Shown here: one piece after another, positions 52,335 through 59,387 of the stretch
Layout of the letters: each line of letters begins with the position of its first letter
Numbering within the stretch: position 1 is the first letter of the stretch
Origin: Spartobacteria bacterium
GTDB lineage: Bacteria; Verrucomicrobiota; Verrucomicrobiia; Chthoniobacterales; UBA10450
NCBI GenBank assembly: GCA_003167555.1
Contig: PMSN01000003.1
Location: forward strand, 1 to 64,000
Reading direction: 5' to 3'
Length of the DNA: 64,000 nt
Notes under the pieces: generated by a model
What the model was told of the DNA's origin: nothing
Seen by the model: only the letters and a program-made list of their open reading frames with translations
Databases searched by the model: none
Translations under genes and position numbers: made by a program

Positions 52335-52874
52335 ATGCAAATCCATGTCGCGCGCAATGGACAGAAAATGGGGCCTTTCTCACTCGAGGAGGTCAACCGA
52401 CAGTTGGCGGCGGGAACCCTGAGCCTTTCCGATTTGGCGTGGTATGAAGGCGCGGCCGGCTGGGCGGCTCTCTCCACCGTCCCCGGTGTGAGCGCGGGCG
52501 CCGCGCCGGCGGCCGCCGCGAGTGTGAGCACGCCGGCAATCACCCCATCCCCGAGCGGACCTGTGATCCCAGCGGCTTCAGTTGTGACGGCAAAGACCGA
52601 GCCGCTCGCCATCCTGTCGCTCATCTTCAGCGGGCTCGGCGTGTTCGGATTTTGCTGCGGCTTCTTTCTCATGATGGCAATTGCCGGGGTGGTCTGCGGC
52701 CATCTCGCACTTTCGAAAATCAAGAAGAACCCGGAGTTGCAGGGACACGGCCTTGCCATGTCCGGAGTGATCGTCGGCTATGCCGCGATCGCGGTCTGGC
52801 TGGTTTGGATTGTCCTTTTCGGCGGCCTGGCTGTTTTGCAGGGCATCACCGAAAGCATGAAGTCGAAGCACTAG
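52335..52874 (+). CDS. GYF_2 (DUF4339)/DUF4190 membrane protein
   Basis: This 179-residue protein starts with a GYF_2 domain (MQIHVARNGQKMGPFS...LAWYEGAAGWAAL, residues 1-50). A low-complexity Ala/Pro/Ser linker (50-90) follows, then a DUF4190-like pair of membrane spans (LAILSLIFSGLGVFGFCCG; MSGVIVGYAAIAVWLVWI) with GHLALSKIKKNPEL between. GYF_2 proteins often accompany secretion or envelope functions; no precise role can be given. The start is near the edge of a palindromic element. Confidence 0.8.
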   Translation: MQIHVARNGQKMGPFSLEEVNRQLAAGTLSLSDLAWYEGAAGWAALSTVPGVSAGAAPAAAASVSTPAITPSPSGPVIPAASVVTAKTEPLAILSLIFSGLGVFGFCCGFFLMMAIAGVVCGHLALSKIKKNPELQGHGLAMSGVIVGYAAIAVWLVWIVLFGGLAVLQGITESMKSKH

Positions 52875-52904
52875 ACCTGAAGGAAAATTCTCTAAATTAT
52901 TGCG

Positions 52905-52934
52905 TTGACAGTTTCTCGCGAAACCTTGTAATCA
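52905..52934 (+). promoter_or_regulatory. promoter for a near-leaderless transcript (first of twin promoters)
   Basis: TTGACA (52905-52910) and TAATCA (52929-52934) are 18 bases apart, and the ATG at 52942 follows only seven bases after the -10 box. The transcript would have almost no leader. The same arrangement, with TTGACA exactly 37 bases before the ATG, is found before the paralog at 53423. Confidence 0.5.
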
Positions 52935-52941
52935 AACGTCC

Positions 52942-53277
52942 ATGAAGCGACTCCTAGCCGGTTTACCACTCCTTTTCTTCACTGCCGCCAATTTGCTGGC
53001 GCAAGCAAGTCCGAGCCCAGAGGACAGCGCGACTCCACCGCAGATCAGCGGCGGAGCCCTGGCGGGTGTCTTCGGAGCCATCTGCCTGTTCTATCTGGTC
53101 CTCATCGCGATCTGGCTCTTTATCGCGATCTGGATCATGCGCGACGCCAAGCGGCGCCAGTCGCCTAACGCGACCCTGGTAACCATCCTGGGATGGATTC
53201 CGGCGACGACGATTATTGGACTGATCGTCCATCTCGTCACGCGGCCCAAGACGATCCCGGGCGCGCCTAATCCGTAA
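52942..53277 (+). CDS. small secreted/membrane protein (paralog of 53423)
   Basis: This 111-residue protein has an N-terminal signal-like segment (MKRLLAGLPLLFFTAANLLAQ). A Ser/Pro-rich stretch and a membrane span (GVFGAICLFYLVLIAIWLF) follow. It then has the conserved WIMRDAKRRQSPNATLVTIL and GLIVHLVTRPK. I do not recognise a named family. The next gene is a clear paralog with an added zinc-ribbon tail. Function is unknown. Confidence 0.75.
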   Translation: MKRLLAGLPLLFFTAANLLAQASPSPEDSATPPQISGGALAGVFGAICLFYLVLIAIWLFIAIWIMRDAKRRQSPNATLVTILGWIPATTIIGLIVHLVTRPKTIPGAPNP

Positions 53278-53385
53278 GGGTAAGGCTTCGGGATCAAATT
53301 AATTTTCGCCGCGGTTGCATTCGCTCGCAGCCGCGGCGATGCCGCGTACAGAGGCGCCGGTTGCCAACACCGAATGCTTATTACG

Positions 53386-53410
53386 TTGACAGCGGATGGG
53401 AGAAATCCGT
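53386..53410 (+). promoter_or_regulatory. promoter-like site, second of twin promoters
   Basis: TTATTACGTTGACAG mirrors TTATTGCGTTGACAG at the first paralog. TTGACA starts at 53386, 37 bases before the ATG at 53423, the same distance as in the first copy. The -10 region (GTAAGCA) is weaker. The match suggests that the promoter was copied with the gene. Confidence 0.45.
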
Positions 53411-53422
53411 AAGCAAGTGCAC

Positions 53423-53851
53423 ATGAAACGAGTTTTGGCTGGGCTTCCTCTTTTTTTCACGATGGGCGCTCTGTTTGCTCAGAGAGTGGCGCCGACCGCC
53501 ACTCCCACGCCCATTAGCACGCCGGATGCCGCGGCAGCTGCCGTTGCAACCACGGCGATGGCGGGGATCTTTGGAGTGTATGGGGTCTGTTGTATTGCCT
53601 ATGTGCTCGTGATCGCCACCGCGATCGCGGCCTGGATTTACACGGCCGTTTGGATCATGGGGGATGCCAAGAGCCGTCAGTCTGAAAATGCTCAGTTGGT
53701 TACCGTGCTCGGCTGGGTTCCGGTTACCTGGGTAATTGGTCTAATCGTCCATCTGGCAACGCGGCCCAAAGGCAATCTAATCGCATGCCCGCACTGCAAG
53801 AAGAAGCGCCTCGAAGGCAGCGCAATCTGTCCACATTGCGGCCAGCCATAA
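53423..53851 (+). CDS. small membrane protein with C-terminal zinc ribbon (paralog of 52942)
   Basis: The ATG at 53423 (MKRVLAGLPLFF) gives 142 residues. Like its paralog it has a signal-like N-terminus, a Thr/Pro-rich stretch, a long hydrophobic segment (AYVLVIATAIAAWIYTAVW) and WIMGDAKSRQSENAQLVTVL. It adds a C-terminal zinc-ribbon-like pair CPHCKKKRLEGSAICPHCG. Function is unknown. The tail overlaps the yidD frame. Confidence 0.78.
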   Translation: MKRVLAGLPLFFTMGALFAQRVAPTATPTPISTPDAAAAAVATTAMAGIFGVYGVCCIAYVLVIATAIAAWIYTAVWIMGDAKSRQSENAQLVTVLGWVPVTWVIGLIVHLATRPKGNLIACPHCKKKRLEGSAICPHCGQP

Positions 53852-54165
53852 AAAAACGCCAGCGCTGGATTTTCGTCGCTGCAGCTGTGCTGGCCATCGC
53901 GGCCATTTGCGATTGGACGCGGCCACCACGGTCGCAGGTCTCGGTTTTTGCCTACAACAAAATCGTTATCGGCGGATATCGTCTGATCCTTCAACCGCTC
54001 GGCCGCCATTTCATCCGGTGCCGGTTCCGGCCGACGTGCTCCGTCTATTCCGAGGAAGCGATGCTCGCGCACGGTTTCCCGAAAGGAGTCTGGCTGACGA
54101 CGTCGCGATTGTTCCGCTGCATGCCGTGGGTGCCGCTGGGGACGAGCGATCCGGTGCCGGATTGA
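53785..54165 (+). CDS. yidD: membrane protein insertion efficiency factor YidD
   Basis: This 126-residue protein contains the YidD core: YNKIVIGGYRLILQPLGRH, FRPTCSVYSEEAM and the C-terminal MPWVPLGTSDPVPD. YidD helps YidC insert inner-membrane proteins. The ATG at 53785 overlaps the upstream zinc-ribbon gene by 67 bases; a TTG at 53836 would cut the overlap to 16 bases. An extra hydrophobic segment (WIFVAAAVLAIAAICDW) precedes the core. YidD is often next to rnpA and yidC, but here it is not. Confidence 0.85.
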   Translation: MPALQEEAPRRQRNLSTLRPAIKKRQRWIFVAAAVLAIAAICDWTRPPRSQVSVFAYNKIVIGGYRLILQPLGRHFIRCRFRPTCSVYSEEAMLAHGFPKGVWLTTSRLFRCMPWVPLGTSDPVPD

Positions 54166-54173
54166 GGATAGCT

Positions 54174-54240
54174 CGCTACCCGCCTCCGCCTTCGACGGGC
54201 TGCGCCGTGGACTTGGTGTGAGGTCCCCAAGCAGCCGGTT
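54174..54240. repeat. dispersed non-coding repeat fragment
   Basis: GCTACCCGCCTCCGCCTTCG, GGCTGCGCCGTGG and GGACTTGGTGTGAGGTCCC occur here. The last word returns at 54898-54916 with one change, and the first part recurs in reverse orientation at 58130-58185. It is non-coding and probably an old copy of a mobile palindrome. Confidence 0.55.
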
Positions 54241-54275
54241 TACAAATCGCGCCGCATCGTGTAGAAAGCGCGAAC

Positions 54276-54773
54276 ATGAAAAAATTATCGCTCGCACTTC
54301 TATTGGCTCTTGCTCTCGTCGCCCCAGCCTTCGCCAAGACGTTCAACCTTCCGGACGAAGGCTCCTTTGCGTCGATCACGATTCCGGATTCGTGGAAATC
54401 GAAGGAGATCGACAAGGGCGTGGAATCGCAATCGAGCGACAGCGAGGTTTATTTCGCCGTCGAAGCCACCGATGCCAAGGGCGTGGACAAAACCATCGAG
54501 GACGCGATCGATTTCCTGAAGGAACAGGGCGTGACGATCGATCCGAAAACGGTGAAGCAGAGCGAGGGAAAAATTAATGGGATGGACGGGGTCGACATTA
54601 CCTGGAGCGGCAAAGACAAGGAAGGCGACGCGATCATCGCCCTCACCATTCTGGCCGTGACGCCGAACAAGGTCCTCCTCATGACCTATTGGGGCTCGCC
54701 CGCGGGCACCAAGAACCACGCCAAGGAAATTGGCGACATCCTCAACAGCACGAAGAGCCTCGTGATGAAGTGA
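54276..54773 (+). CDS. secreted hypothetical protein (signal peptide)
   Basis: This 165-residue protein has a textbook signal peptide (MKKLSLALLLALALVAPAFA) and a mature domain rich in Asp, Glu and Lys. The mature part (SFASITIPDSWKSKEI, DIWS-like DITWSGKDKEGDAI, TYWGSPAGTKNH) looks like a small alpha/beta periplasmic domain. I do not recognise a family. It stands alone between yidD and repeat-rich DNA. Confidence 0.78.
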   Translation: MKKLSLALLLALALVAPAFAKTFNLPDEGSFASITIPDSWKSKEIDKGVESQSSDSEVYFAVEATDAKGVDKTIEDAIDFLKEQGVTIDPKTVKQSEGKINGMDGVDITWSGKDKEGDAIIALTILAVTPNKVLLMTYWGSPAGTKNHAKEIGDILNSTKSLVMK

Positions 54774-54782
54774 GAAAAAGAG

Positions 54783-54920
54783 AACCGCGGATTACACGGA
54801 TGCCGCGGATGGGGAAGAAGATCAGGAGAGCTGTGAATGAATTCTCTTTTATCCGTGCTATCCGCGTGATCCGCGGTTGAATCCTTTGTGACCTTTGCGG
54901 ACTTGGTGTGAGCTCCCGCC
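54783..54920. repeat. palindromic repeat with AACCGCGGAT arms, plus GGACTTGGTGTGAG repeat
   Basis: Arms at 54783-54810 and 54851-54878 are inverted and match at 23 of 28 bases, both starting with AACCGCGGAT. After the right arm follow TTTGTGACCTTTGCGG and GGACTTGGTGTGAGCTCCC, which recur elsewhere in the window. The rest of the gap to 55131 is A-rich at 54920-54945 and contains no gene I can support. Confidence 0.7.
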
Positions 54921-55131
54921 CCCCGAAAAAAATTTCTAAAAAAAAGCTGGACACGTTTTTGTGCTCCAGATAACAAGGAAGTCATGCGTTTCCCCCAAAG
55001 AGGACGCCGCTTCAACCCGCAAGGGAAAAAAAGTTTTCTGGCTGAAGACACCGCGAAAAAACAGCAAATAGCGATGCGAACTCGACTCACGGCTGAAGCT
55101 TCTCCGATAAACTCAACCCGCCTCACACACC

Positions 55132-55632
55132 ATGGCTGAACCATTCCTTGGCGAAATAAAAATTATTTCCTGGAACTTCGCCCCCAAAGGGTGGTCGTTC
55201 TGCAACGGTCAGCTTCTGCCGATCAACCAGAACCAGGCCCTCTTCTCCATCCTGGGCACGACTTATGGCGGCGATGGCCGCGTGAACTTTGCCCTTCCGG
55301 ATTTCCGCGGCAGGGTGCCGATCTACCAGGGCGGGGGTTGGCTCATCGGCCAGACCTCCGGCGAGGAGTTTCACACACTCACTCAGCAAGAGATGACGCT
55401 GCATCAGCACCAAGCCATGGCCCAAGCGGCGGCCGCGAACTCGCCGGATCCCACGAACTCGTTCCTCGCGGATGTTTCGACGAAGGCTTACGGCCCGCCC
55501 GTTGCATTGCTAGCCCTGGCTGCTTCCAGCGTGAGCAACGTCGGCCAAAGCCAGCCCCACGAGAACCGTCAGCCATTCCTCGTCCTTAATTTTATCATTG
55601 CCCTCCAAGGCATATTCCCGTCGCGGAACTAA
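55132..55632 (+). CDS. phage tail collar domain protein (copy 1)
   Basis: This 166-residue protein has the tail-collar/microcystin-dependent-protein pattern: FLGEIKIISWNFAPKGWSFC, NGQLLPINQNQALFSILG, TTYGGDGRVNFALPDFRGRV, then a C-terminus ending ENRQPFLVLNFIIALQGIF. Related proteins in phage form short tail fibres; bacterial versions without other phage genes are widespread and of unclear role. Copies 2 and 3 follow with 18 and 21 bases between them and a clear ribosome-binding site each, so the three form one operon. Confidence 0.9.
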   Translation: MAEPFLGEIKIISWNFAPKGWSFCNGQLLPINQNQALFSILGTTYGGDGRVNFALPDFRGRVPIYQGGGWLIGQTSGEEFHTLTQQEMTLHQHQAMAQAAAANSPDPTNSFLADVSTKAYGPPVALLALAASSVSNVGQSQPHENRQPFLVLNFIIALQGIFPSRN

Positions 55633-55650
55633 CCGGAGAAAGGGAGAAAA

Positions 55651-56169
55651 ATGTCTCAACCATTTGTCGGTGAAATCAGAATGTTCGGCGGCAATTTCGC
55701 GCCATCGGGGTGGGCGATGTGCCAGGGTCAGCTCATAGCGATCTCGGAGAACGATACTCTCTTCCAGCTGATCGGAACCACCTACGGCGGAGACGGGCAG
55801 TCGACGTTTGCCTTGCCGGACCTGCAAGGGCGCGTTCCCATACACCAGGGCCAGGGTCCCGGAATTACGCAAAATTATACTATCGGCGAGAAAGCCGGGG
55901 TCGAGAACGTCACCTTGACAACCGGACAGTTACCCGTGCACACCCACAGTCTGCTCGCCTCGACCAATAACGCGCTGAACACCTCGCCGACCAATAACGT
56001 TCTGGCGGCTGGCATTACCACGAAAATGTATACGGAAGACGTCGCCAACCAGGCGATGAATGCCGGGGCGATCACTCCGGTCGGCGGCAGCCAGCCGCAT
56101 GATAATATGCAGCCCTTCCTCGTCCTCACATTTATCATTTCGCTCTTCGGCGTCTTCCCGAGTCAGTAG
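55651..56169 (+). CDS. phage tail collar domain protein (copy 2)
   Basis: This 172-residue paralog shares MFGGNFAPSGWAMCQGQL, TTYGGDGQSTFALPDLQGRV and the C-terminal DNMQPFLVLTFIISLFGVF. Between, it has a variable region with HTHSLLASTNNALNTS. It is preceded by GGAGAAAGGGAG as ribosome-binding site. The copies differ most in the middle, as expected for parts that face a partner. Confidence 0.9.
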   Translation: MSQPFVGEIRMFGGNFAPSGWAMCQGQLIAISENDTLFQLIGTTYGGDGQSTFALPDLQGRVPIHQGQGPGITQNYTIGEKAGVENVTLTTGQLPVHTHSLLASTNNALNTSPTNNVLAAGITTKMYTEDVANQAMNAGAITPVGGSQPHDNMQPFLVLTFIISLFGVFPSQ

Positions 56170-56190
56170 TTAGGAGAAAGGCGACAACCT

Positions 56191-56718
56191 ATGGCTAATC
56201 CATTTGTAGCAGAAATCAGAATGTTCGGGGGAAACTTCGCTCCCACTGGCTGGGCCAGTTGCGACGGACAGCTTCTGCCCATTTCGCAGAACACGGCGCT
56301 GTTCTCGCTTCTCGGCACGTCCTACGGCGGCGACGGCAAATCGAATTTCGCTCTGCCTAACCTCGCGGGTGCCGTTCCGATAGGGCAAGGTCAGGGGCCA
56401 GGCCTGTCCGAGCGCTTCCTCGGGGAGATGTCGGGTGAGACCAGTATAACCCTACTTACATCAGAGATCCCGCTGCACACCCACTCGATGAATGCCCACA
56501 CACCCGACAACGCCGACCTTCTGACGCCGACGGCCCTCGACGTTCTGGCCAAAGCCAATCCCGGCAACGCTTTCAACTCGACCACTTCCGGAGTGCAGGC
56601 CATGAACATCCAGGAACTCACGCTCGCGGGAGGCAGTCTCCCCCACAACAACATGATGTCGTTCCTGACGGTGTTCTTTATCATCGCGATGCAAGGCGTC
56701 TACCCGCCAAGGTCGTAG
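56191..56718 (+). CDS. phage tail collar domain protein (copy 3)
   Basis: This 175-residue third copy shows MFGGNFAPTGWASCDGQLL, TSYGGDGKSNFALPNLAG and the end NNMMSFLTVFFIIAMQGVY. It has a ribosome-binding site AGGAGAAAGG before the ATG. Its stop lies four bases before a 116-bp palindromic element that separates it from the GNAT gene. The trio plus DUF6916 at 57756 suggests a shared role in a secreted fibre or adhesin. Confidence 0.9.
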   Translation: MANPFVAEIRMFGGNFAPTGWASCDGQLLPISQNTALFSLLGTSYGGDGKSNFALPNLAGAVPIGQGQGPGLSERFLGEMSGETSITLLTSEIPLHTHSMNAHTPDNADLLTPTALDVLAKANPGNAFNSTTSGVQAMNIQELTLAGGSLPHNNMMSFLTVFFIIAMQGVYPPRS

Positions 56719-56722
56719 AGTT

Positions 56723-56838
56723 AGGTGGATCGAGCGCTCCGTCGCTCGATGTTATTGTTTCCTAGCGTCGCTGGCATTAGTTGTCATCGAGCGATCCGTT
56801 CGACTTCGCTCAGGATAAACTCAGCGCTCGATCCACCT
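56723..56838. repeat. palindromic element filling the gap before the GNAT gene
   Basis: Perfect 16-bp inverted ends (AGGTGGATCGAGCGCT and its complement) lie at 56723-56738 and 56823-56838, with inner hairpins. It contains a TCGACTTCGCTCAGGAT word shared with the repeats at 57341 and 57714. The right end touches the GNAT start codon at 56839, so the 5' region of that gene is made of repeat. Confidence 0.8.
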
Positions 56839-57306
56839 ATGACATCAATCGCTCTTCGCCCCATCACGCCGGAGGACGAATCATTTTTGCGCCGCTTGTT
56901 TGCCAGCACGCGCGCGGAGGAGCTGGCGATCACCGGCTGGAGCGAAGAGAAGAAGGCGGCCTTCTGCCGGATGCAATTCGACGCGCAGAGCGCCGATTAC
57001 CGGAAAAATTACGCCGATGCGTCCTTTGACATTATCGAGCGCGACGGTGTGGCAGCGGGAAGATTGCTGGTGTGGCGATCGGGAAAAGAAATTCTCATCG
57101 TCGACATCTCGCTTCGGCCCGAACACCGCGGTGCCGGCATCGGCACTAAGCTGCTAAGAGAGTTACAAGACGAAGCGCGCGCAGCCGGCAAGTCGCTGAC
57201 GATTCACGTCGAGCGTTACAATCCCGCGCTGCGGCTTTATAAGCGGCTCGGGTTCAAGACGGTCGAAGAGCAGGAGGTGTATCTGTTGATGGAGTGGATC
57301 GCGTAA
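56839..57306 (+). CDS. GNAT-family N-acetyltransferase
   Basis: The ATG at 56839 (MTSIALRPITPEDESFL) gives 155 residues. The acetyl-CoA-binding motif is LRPEHRGAGIGTKLLRELQ and the final strand is NPALRLYKRLGFKTVEE, as in GNAT enzymes. The acceptor is unknown. The gene's 5' boundary is a palindromic element with no visible ribosome-binding site, so its expression may depend on the upstream operon. Confidence 0.85.
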   Translation: MTSIALRPITPEDESFLRRLFASTRAEELAITGWSEEKKAAFCRMQFDAQSADYRKNYADASFDIIERDGVAAGRLLVWRSGKEILIVDISLRPEHRGAGIGTKLLRELQDEARAAGKSLTIHVERYNPALRLYKRLGFKTVEEQEVYLLMEWIA

Positions 57307-57340
57307 ACGCGCTCCCCCCTGTCATCCTGAGCTGAGAGCT

Positions 57341-57741
57341 TGTCATCCTGAGCGTCAGTCGAAGGATCTCTTGACAGGTATGGCGTTCGACTAGTCAAAC
57401 CAATCCGCCGCCAGATCATCCCAATCCGGATTCAGTGTCGCGATTAGCGCATTCTTTTTCTCGCGCCGCCATCCCTTGAGTTGCTTCTCACGTGCGATGG
57501 CATCGCGGATCTCACGAAAATGCTCATGATAGACGAGATGAACGCAATGATAACGCTCGGAAAAACTGCCGGGCTTGCCGGTAGTGGGATGCTGCCATAC
57601 GCGACCGCGCAATTCACTCGTGACGCCAATGTAGAGCGTCGAACGCGTATTGTTGCTGACGATGTAAACCCAATAATCGTTGTTAGCTCGACTCCTGGCC
57701 CTGGGGAGAAATTAGATCCTTCGACTTCGCTCAGGATGACA
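57341..57741. mobile_element. GIY-YIG cassette bounded by near-perfect inverted repeats
   Basis: A 29-bp left end (57341-57369, TGTCATCCTGAGCG... ...GTCGAAGGATCT) and a 28-bp right end (57714-57741) are inverted copies differing by one substitution and one extra base. A partial extra copy lies at 57320-57332. Between them is one small reading frame for a GIY-YIG nuclease. The layout is that of a small mobile unit; mobility itself is inferred. Confidence 0.6.
57391..57696 (-). pseudogene. GIY-YIG nuclease with lost start codon
   Basis: The frame from 57696 to the stop at 57391 encodes 101 residues of GIY-YIG type: NDYWVYIVSNN, LYIGVTSELRGR (the YIG half), REIRDAIAREKQLKGWRREKK and a Trp/Asp-rich end. 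The expected start codon is AGG (57694-57696), where ATG would give MSRANNDYW; no ATG, GTG or TTG lies between that point and the in-frame TAA at 57712. An internal ATG at 57612 loses the active site. So the gene may have decayed, or may use an unusual start. Small GIY-YIG proteins are often found inside repeats. Confidence 0.65.
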
Positions 57742-57755
57742 TTAGCGGCGGCGCA

Positions 57756-58055
57756 TCAATTAAAGACTGCTTCAAAGGTGCTGCTCGTTTGATCGGCGGC
57801 GATCTGGACCAGGAAAATTTCCATCTCGCCGAGCTGAGCGTTGCTCATCTGGTAGATGCCCTGGCGCAGACGCAGCGGCGGCGGACCGCGAAAGGTGAGC
57901 GCGAACGGCTCACGCTTCCCCTCACGTGGGGACGGTCCCAACCGGCGTGCCTCGGAAAGTTGCAGGATCAGCGTGCCGCCGCTGGTGATGACTTCGAAAT
58001 CCTGATCAACGCAGGCGGCGAATTCAGCGCATTGAACTTTGTCGAGGGGCAGCAT
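57756..58055 (-). CDS. DUF6916-family protein
   Basis: This 99-residue protein has the DUF6916 pattern: FEVITSGGTLILQLSEAR, FALTFRGPPPLRLRQGIYQM and LGEMEIFLVQIA. DUF6916 genes occur near tail-collar genes in other bacteria, as here where the tail-collar trio is 1 kb away. The function is unknown; a structural role in the same assembly is plausible. Confidence 0.75.
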   Translation of the reverse strand: MLPLDKVQCAEFAACVDQDFEVITSGGTLILQLSEARRLGPSPREGKREPFALTFRGPPPLRLRQGIYQMSNAQLGEMEIFLVQIAADQTSSTFEAVFN

Positions 58056-58065
58056 CGGAAGGAGA

Positions 58066-58190
58066 ATCTCACACGAAGGTCACAAAGGTCACAAAGTTTT
58101 TTTGTCCTTGGTGTCCGTTGTGACCTCCGCTCGCCACGGCGTAGCCCGTCCCAAGGCGAAGGCGGGTGCGAGGTCCCGATTCGCGGTCAC
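58066..58190. repeat. dispersed non-coding repeats upstream of the Tat-signal gene
   Basis: Adjacent words AAGGTCACAAAGGTCACAAAG and GTCCTTGGTGTCCGTTGTGAC are followed by CTCGCCACGGCGTAGCCCGT and CCAAGGCGAAGGCGGG. The second half is the reverse form of 54174-54240. There is no gene in this stretch. Confidence 0.6.
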
Positions 58191-58269
58191 TTTCCTTGAA
58201 ATCCCCTTGACTTCACCCCGCAATCCATGGTCAAACTAGCCCGCATTACTCCTGCTTCCGATTGATTAA

Positions 58270-59292
58270 ATGAATTCCGATCGCCGCTCTTTCCTTCGTC
58301 TCGGGTCATTGCTGGTTTGTGGCAGCCTCCTCCGTCCTCAGGCGCTCTTCGCCCTCGGGCAGGAGAAAAGCACCACGCTGGGCGTTCTCTCGTTTGACGC
58401 CACGGAGCTGAGCATGCTCGATTTCATCGCGAGCTATAGTTCCATCGCGCGGATCATCGGCGCCTCCGTCCTGGGCCGGATGCACCCCGACAGCGGCTGC
58501 GGCATGCACGTGCTCGTGGCGGTGAGCGATTTTCGCGAGCTCGCGGATGCCATTCCACGCGCGCCTTTCAAAAACATTTTCGCCAATGGGAACGCGCTTT
58601 CTTTTTCGTCGCTGGGTAGCGCCGATGTCATCGAGAACCTCTCGCCGGGAGATTTCGCGGCGCGCGTGGGTGGATTGAGCGCAAAGGACAAGATCGTCTT
58701 TGCCCACGATGCGATCGTCTATGATCCGATCGCGAAAACGTTGGACGATCCATTCGGCGGCCTGAGCGCCGGCGAGCTGAAGCTGATCAATCGCCCGTCG
58801 AAGACGCCGGCGGCTTTGGAGGTGGCGATGCGCGGCACGGCCGACGCCCGCACCGCGGCGCTGCCGGAGGGAAAAGATTTCGCAAAATGGAAAGCGCAAT
58901 TGGTGAAGTCGGTAGCGCATCCCAAAGCCGCGCAACCGATCGCGGCCGCATTTGTGAGACAACTCCCCGCGTTTTCCGCGCTCGCCGGAACGGACGACGT
59001 GAAAAGCGCGGTCGGGACGCCGCTAATTTCCAGCTCGATCAAAGCCGCGCTCGGACTGAACGCGCGGAGCGTGGTCTCGGAATTCGACCGGGTGCGCGAG
59101 ATCTTCGGCCAATCTTACTCCGACGGCGCGGTCTGGCTTTACGTAGTGCTCGGCAAGCAGATGAAGAAGGACACTCGCGGCTGGATCGACGCTGCTCTCC
59201 TGGAGGACGTCCATTGGCGCGACGCGTTCGACAACGCAATCAAGATCGAACAAGCGTTCCAATCGCCCGAGCTCAAATCCCAGGCCCCATAA
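58270..59292 (+). CDS. Tat-signal secreted protein of unknown function
   Basis: This 340-residue protein starts MNSDRRSFLRLGSLLVCGSLL, a twin-arginine (RRSFLRLG) signal peptide, so it is probably exported folded. The mature domain has no catalytic motif I recognise; helical segments (AFVRQLPAFSALAG, ALGLNARSVVSEFDRVREIFG) dominate the second half. It lies beside the DUF6916 gene and the tail-collar trio and may be part of the same secreted assembly. Function is unknown. Confidence 0.75.
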   Translation: MNSDRRSFLRLGSLLVCGSLLRPQALFALGQEKSTTLGVLSFDATELSMLDFIASYSSIARIIGASVLGRMHPDSGCGMHVLVAVSDFRELADAIPRAPFKNIFANGNALSFSSLGSADVIENLSPGDFAARVGGLSAKDKIVFAHDAIVYDPIAKTLDDPFGGLSAGELKLINRPSKTPAALEVAMRGTADARTAALPEGKDFAKWKAQLVKSVAHPKAAQPIAAAFVRQLPAFSALAGTDDVKSAVGTPLISSSIKAALGLNARSVVSEFDRVREIFGQSYSDGAVWLYVVLGKQMKKDTRGWIDAALLEDVHWRDAFDNAIKIEQAFQSPELKSQAP

Positions 59293-59387
59293 AAAATGTT
59301 TCCGGCGCAAAATAAATCTGGACACGTTTCCGCAATTCCTTTAAAAACCTCGCCGACGTTACAACCACCTTTGTTTAGTAACCGCTC

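Noticed and set aside
55132-56718. Possible prophage because of tail-collar genes
   Set aside because: No other phage gene (capsid, portal, terminase, integrase, lysis) or attachment site is seen; tail-collar genes are common alone in bacterial chromosomes.
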